A stretch of DNA of 56,097 nucleotides from Welwitschia mirabilis (GCA_051453625.1 JBOZIK010000001.1:41883798-41939894), one strand, 5' to 3'. Numbered from the stretch's first letter, positions 43,650-56,040 are shown. The notes: generated by a model from the letters alone, not told the origin. Made by a program: numbers and translations.

Positions 43650-44968
43650 CTATTAGCAATAAGGAGATATCGCATAACGACAATAGATAGAACAAAATCA
43701 TCACACTATGATAGAGTACAGTGTCATAAGATATCATGTCGCACCAAATCAGCGATGATGTATTCTTGAAACCTCAAACTTTCAACACACAAGAAATCTA
43801 TCACTAGGTGATATCTCCATGACATCACCAAGCAACAAAAATAGCAGAAGATAACATTCCTAACCCATCCCCGATTGATAAGGATTAAAACAACCATGCT
43901 GTCATCCCATGATAGTTCTATGAGAAGGTTAAGTCAGAGTTATTTTGAGCAAGTTAGTCTACGCATCACATGATAAGAAGAATTTTAATAGACAGTGATG
44001 ACCTTGCGATAAAGATAAGAAGAAATATTTCATGTCTATTGCCCAAACAATTATTTGATAAGACCAAATTGTGTAAAAAAGTAAGAATTTATATTAAAGT
44101 TGATGTAAAGACAAGGATTCCTCATTCTATAATAAAATGTCTATCTCCCCATGTGGAATCCTTTGTCATATTGCCAAAATTCCATTTTAAACATTATAAA
44201 TAACCCCTTTTCATATTAAAAATAAGGTTGGTTGGATAAGAAGGAGAAACAGGATGTAAACTAGGCTTAGGCCAAACAATCGTAGTACATTTCACTTATA
44301 ATCGTCATTTTGAATGCAATAAAGTTTTGGTTTCTAGTCTTCTTAGCATAGTTTCAATTTTATTCCATGATAATTGACCCCTTCAAGGCTTCCTTGCTAA
44401 TACACTACTCATGTCACTGAAGTTAGGTTCTTTCATTTTATTATTTTCTTTTTATTTTATTGAATTGTTTGAATAGTTTAGTTTAGATTTTAATGCATCT
44501 GAGTTTGGATTACATCATAGTGCTAGTAGGAACCATTTGCTTGCCTTGCTATTTTGATCCCAATTCCTTTTTCAATTCCATTGGTTAGGAAGTTATAAGC
44601 AGTATAAGATTACCAATTGGTATAATGCATGATCCTATTCCCATACCCTACTGATTACTTCATTCTATGAAATGTGTCCCAAGAAGACCCATTTGCATGG
44701 ACAACATAGGACTAATAGGGTGATGGACTATCAAGAGTATAAAACAATGGTTGTTCATTTTCCTTCTTGTAGGTTTAACTATTGATTATTGTCTATGTAT
44801 TTTCAACTTTTCGTTTGTCATAATGACATTGTTAAACTTAGGAAAAGTATTTAGCAATAGATATTATCCAATCCTAGCTTCTGTTATCTAAGGTTGACAT
44901 TTAAAGATTTCATGGATATGACGATATAGGTTGTAGTTAGTCTAGATAATTAAAACTTCCCTTATCTG
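43650..44968 (+). repeat. Putative 5' LTR of the second Athila/Tat-like element
   Basis: It ends just before the primer-binding site at 44971. It contains a TATA-like CATTATAAATAACC (about 44193) and a poly(A)-signal-like GCAATAAAGTTTTGG about 125 bp later (44320), spaced as in an LTR promoter/terminator. Phrases such as CACTATGATAG (43704) recur near 53829 in the presumed 3' LTR. The left boundary is approximate. Confidence 0.55.
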
Positions 44969-44970
44969 TT

Positions 44971-44990
44971 TGGTGTCATTGCTAGGGAAG
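44971..44990 (+). other. tRNA-Asp-type primer-binding site (second Athila/Tat-like element)
   Basis: TGGTGTCATTGCTAGGGAAG differs from the Athila/Tat consensus TGGCGCCGTTGCCGGGGAA at four of nineteen positions. All four are transitions (C to T or G to A), three in CpG contexts. Confidence 0.82.
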
Positions 44991-46849
44991 CATAAAAAAC
45001 TTCTAATCTTAGAATAGGTTGGGGAGTTAAAACTCTTGAATAAAACTTTTCTTTTTATGCACATTTGTGCTTGCCAGTAGCACTATTTTCTTGAAGATCG
45101 ATTGTTATAATAGCCATCTCGTTTTCCGAATTAATAGATTCATTTTTACTATTGTGATTTTCTTTTCTAAAATTTACTTTTCTACCTTTACATTTATGTG
45201 CTTTTCCTTCTTGTAATTTTGTTTTTTTGAATTTACATTTATTGAATTTTGTATCCTTTCTTTAATTTATTTCTATTGCACTTCATCTCAGCATAGTTAA
45301 TTTTGTATTGCATAGTGATAGTGTCTGAGGTATCTTATCATAGTACTCTTAAATTATTTATTCCTTAGTGATATATTGAATTCTACGTTATCACTTATCT
45401 ATTGCATTATAGAGTAATATTGATTACCGAGTGATAGAACTATCACAAACCAACAATAGAATAAATGAGAAAAATTCATCACTCAGAGGCATTTTAATTG
45501 ATCAAAAGGAAAGCAGGAGGATATTAAATTCGAGTGCTTCATCGAACGGTAAGCCTAGGTAAGTACCTCAGACCTTTTTTTTAATGCCTATTCAAATAAA
45601 AGTGCATTCCTAAAAAATATTAAAACTAGAATATTTCAATTTTAAAATAATTTATTTCCTTGAAGAAATTTTCAATTATTTAAAAAGTTCTGAAGTTATT
45701 ATCTTTTCAATTTATTAGTATAATTAGAAGCATGTTGAAAATTATATGAAAACAAAAACTTCATCTAGAATGCTTAAGCAAACGTAATAATCAACAATCT
45801 AAATGAATTAGGAACTTGTCGTCTTCTAAGTATTTGAAACGTATCACCATCAACCTTGTATAGAATGGTTCTAATCCTCTACGTCTAGGTGAAATAATGA
45901 GACCTACCACTTCAAAGACTTCATTACAAACTATGAGCACATGAGAATCTAAAATTCAACCACACCTTTTGAGTATGATCCAATAAGTGTATTTGATTAA
46001 TTATATAAATAGAACCTTGACCTCATTACAAACCCACAAATTTTGCAAGAAGTACTTTCCTTTATATTAAACTTAGAAGAAACAACCACAGAGACACAAA
46101 CATCTATGTTACCACACTTGCATACAACTAGAATAAGGATGAGATTATGGAGTAGAGGTACCACTTGGAAGGAGCAAAGGAATAGAGTTGACAACAAATC
46201 CGACAAGAAATAGAAAGAGAAAAGATGACCATAGAGGAAGCATCACAAAGTGATAGCCCTACAATCACATGGCAACCTCACACCTTTGTAGTTAACTAGG
46301 TTAAAGAAATTAAAAACACGTTTGTTAGACTATCCAATTAGGAAAATAACTCCATATCAACTAGGCAAAAAAAACCATGGATACATAATAGTAAACATCA
46401 CCACTATATGTGAAACTACTTATGCCTTTTCTTGAACCATGAACTCTACTTTTCCATTTCAACTAATAAGGCCACTAACAGTAGCAATTAATCTAATGTA
46501 TACAACAAATTAAGGGAAACTTGCAATACGAACATACACAAACTCTATGGTAGGTGTCACCCCAACTCAACCAACATCTTGCTGGAACCATGTAAAGCTA
46601 ACTACATACCCTGGAGGACTTCCATCTAACTAAGGAATATAATTTAGCTTTACAACACCATCCAATACCCTTCTTACAAATCATGGATGATTTGGAAATT
46701 TTGGAAATATACCAAACTTAGGAAATCCAATCCAAACTGGATCTACACTAAAGGAGTTAAATTTTTAATGAGGGCAAATTTATTAGAAATCCTTAGTGTT
46801 ATCTTCTGGACCAAACATTAAAGTGAGAAATTTACAACTTCTACCTACT

Positions 46850-47320
46850 TTCCATGGAACTAATGGAGAAGACTCCATGATACATTTAATTAAGTTTGAA
46901 AACATGACCTACGGCTACTAACAAAACTAAGATGATAGCTTTTAGGACCACCCTGAAAAACAAAGCAAACTTCTGATTATAAACTATACAAAATCCTATC
47001 CAAACTTGGAACGAATTCAAAAACAATTTTATGAGAAAATTTCTTTCAAATGATAAGCTATACAATTAAGGAAATAACTTAGGAGTTTTTAACCTAAAAA
47101 AGAGGAGGATTTTACATAGGCTTATGAGCAATTTTGTATATTACATCAACATAACCCACATCATGATTTTCCCTCTCATCAATTCTCTAGATTTTTATTG
47201 AAGGATTAGAAAGGTACATTCAACAACACATAGATTTTATGATAGAAGGAAATATTTTCAACAAAACACTAGAATAGGCCTTTAGGATTTTAGAAGAGTT
47301 AGTTGATCAGAGTAAGCACT
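46850..47320 (+). pseudogene. Athila/Tat-like gag remnant (second element)
   Basis: Frames include SMIHLIKFENM, FRTTLKNKANF, TWNEFKNNFMRKFL, then NLGVFNLKKRRILHRLMS. These match the Retrotrans_gag core (SWDEFKEKFLEKFFP, then a FRQKEDESF-type stretch). W at the start of the NEF motif and the FLSN segment are kept; many Q and R codons have become stops. Sequence from 45000 to 46850 between the primer site and this block is untranslatable leader or lost gag N-terminus. Confidence 0.7.
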
Positions 47321-48139
47321 GACCCATTAGATTGAAACAAGCTATAATGGCCCCAGAGCAAGTAATAATGATTACGAAGATGGAAGAGATGACACAGGCC
47401 CTAACAAATCTCATAATGAACCCACAACCATTACAACTAGCACCATAATCAACTATTGTATTTGTTTAACCAACACCACAACCAATTAGTAGTCCATCAC
47501 AATTACAATTCTAAGTTAAGACAAGTACATATAGCATAGGAAACATAGAAATGTGTCTACTTAAGGAGCATCCAGGAAATTAGGCTCAACCTTTGAGAGC
47601 ATGACAATACCTACCTGACTCTGTGAAAGATATGGCTATTGCCTTCCAAGGCAACATTCCTTCCTCATGCCACATGACGACTTTCCATAATAATCCAACA
47701 AACTCCCCAAGAATCCCATGAGGAGGAAATCAAAAAATTCAATCAAGACCAACCATAATACTTATAAATCTTAGAACCCTAGTATAGATCTTATTAGGGA
47801 AATAAGGAAATTTCGGTTTAGGCAATATTACCAATAGTAGACTATGACTCAAGATGTTAAACAACAAATTAATATAATAAATGAGAAATTAAGAAACATG
47901 GTATGTGTGCTCATGGATCTAACACAAAAATAGCAGCCAGGGTGACAATTGCAAGGAGAACCAAACCCTACCAATAAAATACATGAGTGAGCAAGGTTAG
48001 TCACCATTAGAAGTAAAACGAAATTAGAAAAACCAAGGCCTTCATGACCCCAAAGGAAGAGAAATAAGACATCAAAAGATAAATTAGTAAAACAAAAGAG
48101 CAAGAAGAAGGAACTAAAACCAATAGAACTAAAAAAATT

Positions 48140-48722
48140 AGAGAGCCCTTCTTCTCCTTTTTAATTGAGCCAAGTGAGAAACCAACTAATGAATCTCCTT
48201 TTCCAAAAGGGTTAAAAGAGGATCTGATAGAGGATAACAAGATGAACCAACTATTTGAATAATTGGAATTGGTAATACCCTTAAGTTAAGCTATTAAAGA
48301 TACACCTCTTTATTCCAAATACCTTTGGGACCTATGTTTAAAAAGGAAGAGAAAGTTTATATCAAAATAAGTTTGTTTAGTAAAAAAACATTACTCAAAT
48401 GATGTGAAAAGAGATTCCTCCCAAATATAAGGACCTTGGATTACTAATAATTCCCATAATCATCAACAAGAAAAAGGTACCTCATGTGTTATTAAATATA
48501 AGAGCAAGTGTTAATATCCTAGCATTCTACTTATGTAAAACTTTGGAACTAACAAAGTGCTTTGAAACTAAAATGATCTTATTGTTGGCTGATAGATTTA
48601 TCACTAGCCCAAAGGAAATTATTAGAAATATCCTAGTACAAGTTGAACAAGGAATATATCTAATAGATTTTATCATTCTAGACATCACAAAGGGAATTTT
48701 TCCAATCATACCAAGGAGATCT
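48140..48722 (+). pseudogene. Athila/Tat-like aspartic protease remnant
   Basis: The frame 48486-48722 reads LLNIRASVNIL, then CKTLELTKCFETKMILLLADRFI and SPKEIIRNILVQVEQGIYLI plus DFIILDI. It follows the family's LIDLGASINLMP, LQLADRS, PRGIIEDVLVKV and DFVVLDM blocks closely. The active-site D-L-G-A-S is N-I-R-A-S, so the catalytic aspartate is lost by G-to-A change. The preceding stretch (PFPKGLKEDLI, then SKYLWDL, KRKRK) is the linker that leads into the protease in this lineage. Confidence 0.85.
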
Positions 48723-49289
48723 TAGTTAGTCACAGAGGATGCAATAATTTATTGCTAAATAAGATTAGTATAACTAATGTTTTCCAACCTAAAAAATATA
48801 AATATCTTTAGCCCACTAGAATGACAACAAGATGGACAACCTAGGGAAGAGTCTAGTTTCATTGACATCACTGCTAAGGCTTTGTTAGTAGATGATCCTT
48901 TTCAATTAGTAATGAAAAACAAGCATGTAAACTCCTTAAGTCAAATAATCAATTAACTAATGTTGAATGAATTAAAGAAAATGGATAAGAAATTCAAAGC
49001 GATGAAACCTTAGGACTCAAGGAGTTTTCCTCCATACTAAAATAAGTCTTTCTTGATAAGAAGAAAACCAAACTCTTGGTTATTATAGTAAACTAAAACC
49101 TAGGCAAGAAAAGTAGTTAATGCATATGCTAAAACAAAATGAAGGGGCATTTTCTTAGACATATAAATATTTTCTAAAAGTAGTTCCACCGTTCCTTGTC
49201 ATGCACAAAATCTATTTAGAAGAAAACATGAAACTAGTTAGGCAACCTCCTTGATGTTTAAATCCTACATTATGAAAAATGATCAAGGA

Positions 49290-49800
49290 AGAAATTTATG
49301 AAAGGAAGGCATTATTTACCTCATATAAGAAAGTGAATGGACAGGTCCCATTATAATAGTACCAAAGAAAAATGGCAAGTGAAGAGTGTGTATTGACTTT
49401 TGGAAACTAAATGAGTATACTAAAAAGGACCACTTCCCTGTCCCTTATGTTAACCAAATATTGGAAAAAATATTAAGTTGAGAATATTATTGCTTTTTAA
49501 ACATGCTCAATGAATACAACCAAATCATTATAGCTCATGAGGATCAACATAGAACTAACTTCACTTCATTGTTTGGTAATTTTGCTTATTGACAAATGTC
49601 TTTTGAACTATGTAATCCCCCTACCACTTTTTAGAGAGTGAGGATGTCATTTTTTTAAAGATATGTTGGAAGACTTTCTTGAAATCTTTATGGACGATTT
49701 TGCAGTGTAAGGTGATTTCTTTGATTAGATCTTAGAGTACCTCTCCAAACTCTTATCATGATGCATTGAAAAAGACTTAAAATTAAGTTAGGAAGACAAC
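49290..49800 (+). pseudogene. Athila/Tat-like reverse transcriptase remnant
   Basis: Blocks in one frame: RVCIDFWKLNEYTKKDHFPVPYVNQILEK, then EYYCFLNMLNEYNQIIIAHEDQ, FTSLFGNFAY, QMSFELCNPPTTF and IFMDDFAV (FMDDF at 49688-49702). These match the family's VCVDYRKLN, YYCFLDGYSGYNQI, FTCPFGTFAYRRMPFGLCNAPATFQR and FMDDFSVFG. The catalytic MDD is intact, but stops replace R, Q and W at several points (for example GCTTATTGACAAATG where the family has YRQM). Confidence 0.92.
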
Positions 49801-49959
49801 CACTTCATGATTACAATTGGAGTTGTATTAAAACACATTATCTCATGAAATGACATAATAATGGATCCCAAGAAAATTCAAGTTATCACTACCTTGTCAA
49901 CTCTAACTTACTTAAAAACCTTAAGAGAATTCTTAGTGCATACAAGTTATTATTAATAA

Positions 49960-50350
49960 TTTATCAAGGATTTTTCTAGCATTGCAAAGAACTTGTACAA
50001 ATTGCTAGAAAAAGATAAGCCCTTTATTTGGAGTGAACCATATGAAAAAGCCTTCAAACTGTTAAAAGGGAAAGTCATCAGTGCGCTTATCCTTAGCATG
50101 CTAAATTATCAATACTCGTTTGAATTGATGTGCGATGCAAGTAATACTACCATTGGTGCAGTTCTAGGATAGTACATTGATCATAAACTTCACGTCATCT
50201 ACTACATTTTAAAAGACTTCAATGCAACTGAATGCAATTACACAACTATTGAAAAGAAATTGTTAGCCATCATTACCACACTAGATGAATTCCAAGATTA
50301 CCTTATTGGATTTAAGACCTGTGTATATGGACCATTTTGCTATTAAGTTC
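49960..50350 (+). pseudogene. Athila/Tat-like RNase H remnant
   Basis: FIKDFSSIAKNLYKLLEKDKPF, WSEPYEKAFKLLKGKV and then FELMCDASNTTIGAVLG match the connection and RNase H start (CDASDYAVGAVLGQ). YNYTTIEKKLLAI, where the family has NYTTTEKELLAVVFA, follows. A stop replaces Q after AVLG. Confidence 0.85.
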
Positions 50351-50689
50351 CTAGTTATAAAATAGATTGATAATATGTGAATTACGCATTGGTATTTACT
50401 TATGTAAGAATTTGACCTAAACATTAGATAAGTAAGGAAGAGGTAATGTAGGAGTTGAACATCTCTTATGCTTAGAACTACCCCCATGAAACCAAACCAA
50501 GGCATCCTTAATGATGGATTTCTAGATAAAAACCTGCTAATGGTGAATGTTAATCCTCAACATCAAGACTCATGGTATGTTGACATAGGCAACTATCTAT
50601 CTATCCTTTGAGTTCCATGCACTTGTTCCAATAATGGAAAATAACTATTCATGAAGAAAATTAAAAATTATATTTGATAGAACCCATTC

Positions 50690-51880
50690 TTATATCGAAT
50701 AGGAAAAGATGAAATAGCCGGATGATGTATTCGAGAATGGAAACAACCAGAAATCCTATAAATGTGTCATAACAGTAGCCATGAGGGATATTTCAATTGG
50801 GACAAGACGACTCATAAGATCTTAAGAAGTGGGTTCTATTGGCATACTTTATTCTAAGAGTCTTGGGACTATGTCTCTAAATGTAACCATTGTTAGCAAA
50901 TTAGAGGTTTAATAAAAAGAGGCAAAATGCCAATAAACCCTATTCTAGAATGTGAACTATTCGACATATGGGAATTGATTTTATCAAACTATTTCTAAAA
51001 TTGAATGAATATCAATACATAATCATCTATGTCAATTATATTACCAAATGGGTAGAGACCAAAGAAACAAAAACAAATGATGTGAAACAGTGGTTGATTT
51101 CCTTAAGAAACATGTCTTACAATGGTTTGGGCACCTAAGAGCATTGATTAGCAATTAAGAAATGCATTTTATCAATTAAACCATGAAGAAGTTGATGAAA
51201 TTAGTAGGGATTATAAATAAGGTAGATTCTACAAATTATCCTCAAACCACTGGATAGGTAGAGAATGTCAATCGAGAAATTAAGAATATTTTGGGTAAAA
51301 CTGTAAATGTCAATCGAGAAATTAAGAATATTTTGGGTAAAATTGTAAACTCCAACAAAGATTGGTGTAGGAAACTTAAGAATGCATCATGGACCTACAT
51401 AAGTAGATGGAGAAATTCTTTGGGATACACTCCATCCCTATTAGTTTATGGGAAAAAATGCCTACTATCCATTGAGATCCAATATGAATCTTGGAAGCTA
51501 CTTCAAAAATTAAATCTTAAGAATACTAAAAACATTGAAAAATGAGTACTCCAGCTTGAACAATTAGATAAGATGTAATTTAATGCAGCAAACAAATAAT
51601 GACTTCTGAGAAAACAAACAAAGTATGACTATTATAAAAGGATTAAAAGAAAAATATTTAACCTAGGAGAGAAGGTTCAACTATACAATATAAGATTACA
51701 CAAGTTCCCTAGTAATTTGGTTACCAAATAGGAAGGGCCCTTTAAAAAAGTGAAATTGAATTGGAATGCTAGTGTACAAATCAAAAATCTAAAAGAAGAT
51801 AATCAGTTCACAGTAAATAGTCAATATTTAAAGTTATATCATGAGAGCAAGCCGGAATCCATAAGTACTATACTTGAATA
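50690..51880 (+). pseudogene. Athila/Tat-like integrase remnant
   Basis: A zinc-binding part (CHNSSHEGYF...SGFYWHTLF...KCNHC) is followed by RGKMPINPILECELFDIWEIDFI and YIIIYVNYITKWVE, the catalytic core start, where the D of the DYVSKWVE block is N. Then VNREIKNILGK occurs twice, followed by DWCRKLKNASWTY, then GYTPSLLVYGKKCLLSIEI. The C-terminal part ends LKLYHESKPESIS and a stop near 51880. The sequence aligns with Athila-type integrase throughout and is broken by stops. Confidence 0.9.
51264..51347 (+). repeat. In-frame 42-bp tandem duplication in integrase
   Basis: AATGTCAATCGAGAAATTAAGAATATTTT and following bases are repeated with a 42-bp period (51264 and 51306), giving NVNREIKNILGKTV then NVNREIKNILGKIV. 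The copies differ at only a base or two, much less than the element's general decay, so the duplication is recent. Confidence 0.95.
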
Positions 51881-51899
51881 ACCATTTGAAACAAAGAGA

Positions 51900-53854
51900 A
51901 AAACCACCATTTTTTATCCCATTAATTATCCATCATTGACTATTATCTAACAAGCTACTCCCCACTACCTTAACATCCATCCATTTATCTAATTTTCCCA
52001 CTTCTATGTGGGAAAGCTATTTTATTATCTTTTATTTGCATTAAGTTTCTAATGTGCATTAGGATCACTTAGGAATCACAAAATGTATTGATTTATGAAG
52101 GAATAACTATTCTTTCAACTATGATCTTATGTTTGAGGCCTCCCATCCTTGAGAGTGTAACTTCAACGAATAGTATTCCATAATCATTTCTTTCAATCTT
52201 AATAAACTAATGTTGTATAGGAAGATCTAGTTATAAAATAAAATAAAAAATTAAAAAAGGGANNNNNNNNNNCAATATAATGATTTTTCTTTTTTTATAC
52301 CAAGTTCAGATGGTCAACACTATGGAAGTAACTTGTTAGGATCATTGCACTCATGAGTAATGACATACATCTACTGGTTGCTTGTTGATTCTATACATAC
52401 TAGTCATCTTGATAGTAAGTAGAAGGTCACTGGACAACTTAATAGTTTCATGACACGATGTAGAGTAACGCCTTCTATCATTTCACCATTCCACCTTTGC
52501 CATCCTTATTGAGGAATTCCTTAGGATTCTAATCTAGGCTATCTATTATCCATAATAATCATAACTGACCATTTATCATCGAATTGATAGAGTTTTAAAA
52601 AGAGGGACTATAAGTTAAAAATCTAATCTAGGTTAACTTTTCAAGGTTGCGGAAAATAGGTCCTAGCACATATTATAATTGTGGGTTCAAGTCTAAATAA
52701 CCCTCAAGAGAAGGACAACTCGTTCTTATGTGATGAATATAAGGTTTAAACCCAAAATCCAAGATAGGGTGAGCCTATTTGAATAAAAGAGTAAGTTCCA
52801 ATTTCAATAAATTCTATATAGTTTTAATAAGTCCCCTATCTTTGTGTTATTGATGGAAGTAAATAGAAAACAATCAAATATACTTAACAAAAATTGTGTA
52901 TGCCTTTTTACTTTCCACTAGAACTTTCTACCAGTGCTTTTGCTTATGAAAGTGTAACACTTACGCTTTTGATGACCACTTATATCCTTGAACTAAGTGA
53001 CAATATGATGTAAATTCTCTTAAACTTTTTATTCAAGGAGGTCAGGATCTCCATCCTAGCAAGCATTTGGCAACATTAGAGACAATTCCTTAGAGACCGA
53101 AGTGGAGTTGCAGATGAAAGTTTTAGCACACTGAAGTATAGATATGACAAAACTCTCCCTCGAGAGCACTATTTTGTCGATATGTATCGCTATAAGAAAT
53201 GATCATGTCATCAACCTTAGTATCATGCATGCTACCAGTCACCTAGATTCAAGAAACAAAATAGGGAGAGTATGTAAACATTAAGGAGCACTACCCTTTC
53301 TAATTTAATACATAGATTGAGTGTGATTTAATAAATTAGAAAGGGGAAAAACTACAACATAGTACTATCACATGGCTATTGCTAAGCGAGAGCACTACAA
53401 TAAAACCATGAAAATTTTTGGCCAAAGCTTAGTTATGAAAAATACAAAAACATTAGAAAAGACAAATAAAAATCCATTACAATCCTATCACTAGACGATG
53501 ATTCTATGATAAAAAAATTTAATAAACTTAGTTATGGGAGAATAAATGAGCAACTACAGTAATAAACAAAGGAGCCTATTGCAATCCATTGCTATGTAAC
53601 TATTGCAAACCACCAAAAATTTATCTTTTGTCCCAATCTCATCACCCACTATCATGGGTTGTGATAAGGATCAACTGTGAAATGGATTGCTATTACAGGG
53701 CATTAGAGGTCATCACCCTATACTAGCTGAAGAATCTATGTGGAACAAATCACCTAGCTATCGCAAAGAGCATTGCTCTATGATGGCTAAAACAATAGCC
53801 CCTAAAATGCCTTATTGCAAGTCCATTGCACTATGATAGCAAGGGTAGCGTTAC
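51900..53854. other. 3' untranslated part and presumed 3' LTR start of the Athila/Tat-like element
   Basis: No reading frame. From about 53300 to 53854 the sequence is full of short phrases like CTATTGCTAAGCGA, TATCACTAGACGATG and GCACTATGATAGCAAGG. These recall the putative 5' LTR around 43600-43900 (TAGCAATAAGG, ATCACTAGGTGATAT, CACTATGATAG). A full alignment was not possible because of the N gap. Confidence 0.45.
52263..52272. other. Assembly gap, 10 N
   Basis: Run of N. Confidence 0.99.
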
Positions 53855-54475
53855 NNNNNNNNNNNNNNNNNNNNNNNNNNNNNNNNNNNNNNNNNNNNNN
53901 NNNNNNNNNNNNNNNNNNNNNNNNNNNNNNNNNNNNNNNNNNNNNNNNNNNNNNNNNNNNNNNNNNNNNNNNNNNNNNNNNNNNNNNNNNNNNNNNNNNN
54001 NNNNNNNNNNNNNNNNNNNNNNNNNNNNNNNNNNNNNNNNNNNNNNNNNNNNNNNNNNNNNNNNNNNNNNNNNNNNNNNNNNNNNNNNNNNNNNNNNNNN
54101 NNNNNNNNNNNNNNNNNNNNNNNNNNNNNNNNNNNNNNNNNNNNNNNNNNNNNNNNNNNNNNNNNNNNNNNNNNNNNNNNNNNNNNNNNNNNNNNNNNNN
54201 NNNNNNNNNNNNNNNNNNNNNNNNNNNNNNNNNNNNNNNNNNNNNNNNNNNNNNNNNNNNNNNNNNNNNNNNNNNNNNNNNNNNNNNNNNNNNNNNNNNN
54301 NNNNNNNNNNNNNNNNNNNNNNNNNNNNNNNNNNNNNNNNNNNNNNNNNNNNNNNNNNNNNNNNNNNNNNNNNNNNNNNNNNNNNNNNNNNNNNNNNNNN
54401 NNNNNNNNNNNNNNNNNNNNNNNNNNNNNNNNNNNNNNNNNNNNNNNNNNNNNNNNNNNNNNNNNNNNNNNNNNN
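53855..54475. other. Assembly gap, 621 N
   Basis: Run of N over the presumed 3' LTR of the Athila/Tat-like element. Open frames across it are meaningless. Confidence 0.99.
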
Positions 54476-55190
54476 TTATGTGATAAATTAATATCATATT
54501 TTCTAATTTGCATAAATTGTTCATATAAAAATAAAGAAGGATGAGAAAATGAAATACTTAAACTATGGACTTAAAAGTTTTAAAATAACTATATAAAGCA
54601 AAGCCTTTAGGTGCGAAATTAAGTAAAAATAAAAGATTTGATTTTATCTCTTCTTTTCTTTTTTTTAAAGCAAATTGAAGCCTAATATTTTCTTTTAAAT
54701 CTCTTGTCCTAACAAATTATGGAAAGAATACTATTTTCCAAGATAGGATCAATTTTATCCTAAGATTTAGAAATTAAAAATCAAATCTTTTTTTAATAAA
54801 TGGGTTTAAAAGATAACATAATAGAAGAAATAAAAAAAGTTCATGAGTTATAGGAAATGGCCAGAAGAATAAAGGCGAGAGAAAGCAGAAAATAATCTTT
54901 GAAATGAAATTTCTCAAATGTGAAACCTTGATAATAACAATGAAGAACATGACAACATATTTGAACAACGATGACACTGAACAAATTGATCAGATAAACG
55001 ATCATTTGTTCTCATGAAAAAACAAAAAAATGATAATGCATTAAATTGATCTTCGGAAATCTTAGCAAGATATATCTCTATTTGTAGGAGCATTACAAAC
55101 TCCAAATCTGAGGAATAAAACAAAAGATTTATTTGAACATAAAAAGGAAAATGAAGATGAAACCTGTAGAAGTTATATTATAGTTTGTCA
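54476..55190. other. No recognisable gene
   Basis: AT-rich DNA with no assigned motif. Confidence 0.45.
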
Positions 55191-55524
55191 TCTCCTTTCC
55201 GAGGTGCTCTGCTTACTCTGGTCTCTGTCCTTGGGTGCCGTTTCTCCTCCTCCTTACTGCTCTTTCTATCGACTGTTTATGTTTGGTTATGACGTTTCTA
55301 CAGTCTTTTTAAAGCCGATGTTATCATCTGAGCAAATGCCGCTCTTCCCCTCTTCTTGGCTGCGTTTCACGTCTCTTCTTTTTATGTAGGCTTTTGTTTT
55401 GTGTTTTCTGCGGTGGCCCATTTTGGTTGTAATTAGATTCTCCTGGCATTTTTTTTTTGGTTTTCCTCTTCTCTCTGTTTAATGCTGCTGTCTCTTTTGT
55501 TTCCTCCTGTCTAGCTAGAAACAA

Positions 55525-55746
55525 ATGGCGAACACCCCTTTTAGCATCCTTTTCTTTCTTCAGTCGTCCTATCTTTCTTCAGTCGCCCTTCCCTTATGTC
55601 TCAACACAAACTCTCGTCCACTTCAAACAAATCAACTCCGATCCTACAAACGGAGAGTAACGAAAATGGAACTAGTGCAACATGTCAATGTGATATGTTT
55701 CTGCTATGAGTCCAAGGCCTTACTTGGAAGTGGCTCCTCCGCCTGA
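55525..55746 (+). CDS. Possible first exon or small protein, unknown
   Basis: A 73-codon frame starts in the favourable plant context AAACAAATGGCG. It begins MANTPFSILFFLQSSYLSS with a hydrophobic, Ser-rich N-terminus that could be a signal or transit peptide, then a basic RSYKRRVTK segment. It sits in a locally less AT-rich, pyrimidine-rich stretch (55200-55760) unlike the neighbouring DNA. I do not recognise the protein. It may be a first exon whose gene continues outside the window, part of a repeat, or chance. Confidence 0.25.
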   Translation: MANTPFSILFFLQSSYLSSVALPLCLNTNSRPLQTNQLRSYKRRVTKMELVQHVNVICFCYESKALLGSGSSA

Positions 55747-55865
55747 AAACGGACTCCGCTATGTCCTGGGCATCTTGTCAATGTATTGGATGAGAAGACA
55801 CAAAATTCTTAAAGTCACACTTCAAGCGAGACGACAACTAATAAAAGAAGGTGCGTGCCAGAAGT

Positions 55866-56040
55866 AACTGTGACGTCTTGAATGTCAGAGAATGATTCAA
55901 ATTTGACAGCTGTTCTATCAGCTCTTTGACCAAGTCGCCTTTATTTTCTATTTTCTGTTTTTAGATCGTGTCTATGTTAGTGCCAATAATTTCTGCTTTT
56001 ATTTAGTCTGTTATTTTGTAAAGCCTATTTAAAGGCATGC
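55866..56040 (+). promoter_or_regulatory. Promoter-like block with ACGT-core element and TATA box, possibly an LTR
   Basis: TGACGTCT at 55871-55878 is an ACGT-core element of the kind bound by plant bZIP factors. CTATTTAAAGGC at 56025-56036 is a TATA box about 150 bp later. The following CACTTCAATAATCAATGGAAATACAA resembles the transcribed part of many plant LTRs, so this may be a retrotransposon LTR cut by the window end. Confidence 0.4.

Larger units (their letters stand above)
43650..54475 (+). mobile_element. Athila/Tat-like Ty3/gypsy retrotransposon, near full length, decayed
   Basis: A putative 5' LTR is followed by a tRNA-Asp-type primer-binding site, gag (about 46850-47320), protease (about 48140-48720), reverse transcriptase (about 49290-49800), RNase H (about 49960-50350) and integrase (about 50690-51880), all on the + strand. 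The RT-before-integrase order and sequence wording are those of Athila/Tat gypsy elements. The 3' LTR lies partly in a 621-N gap. Dozens of stops, mostly TGA or TAG/TAA where the family has R, W or Q, show it is dead. Confidence 0.88.

Noticed and set aside
43970-44203. 77-codon + frame
   Set aside because: It lies inside the putative 5' LTR and overlaps the TATA-like region; no family resemblance.
53802-54524. Four long frames of 220-240 codons
   Set aside because: They run through 621 N and contain almost no real sequence.
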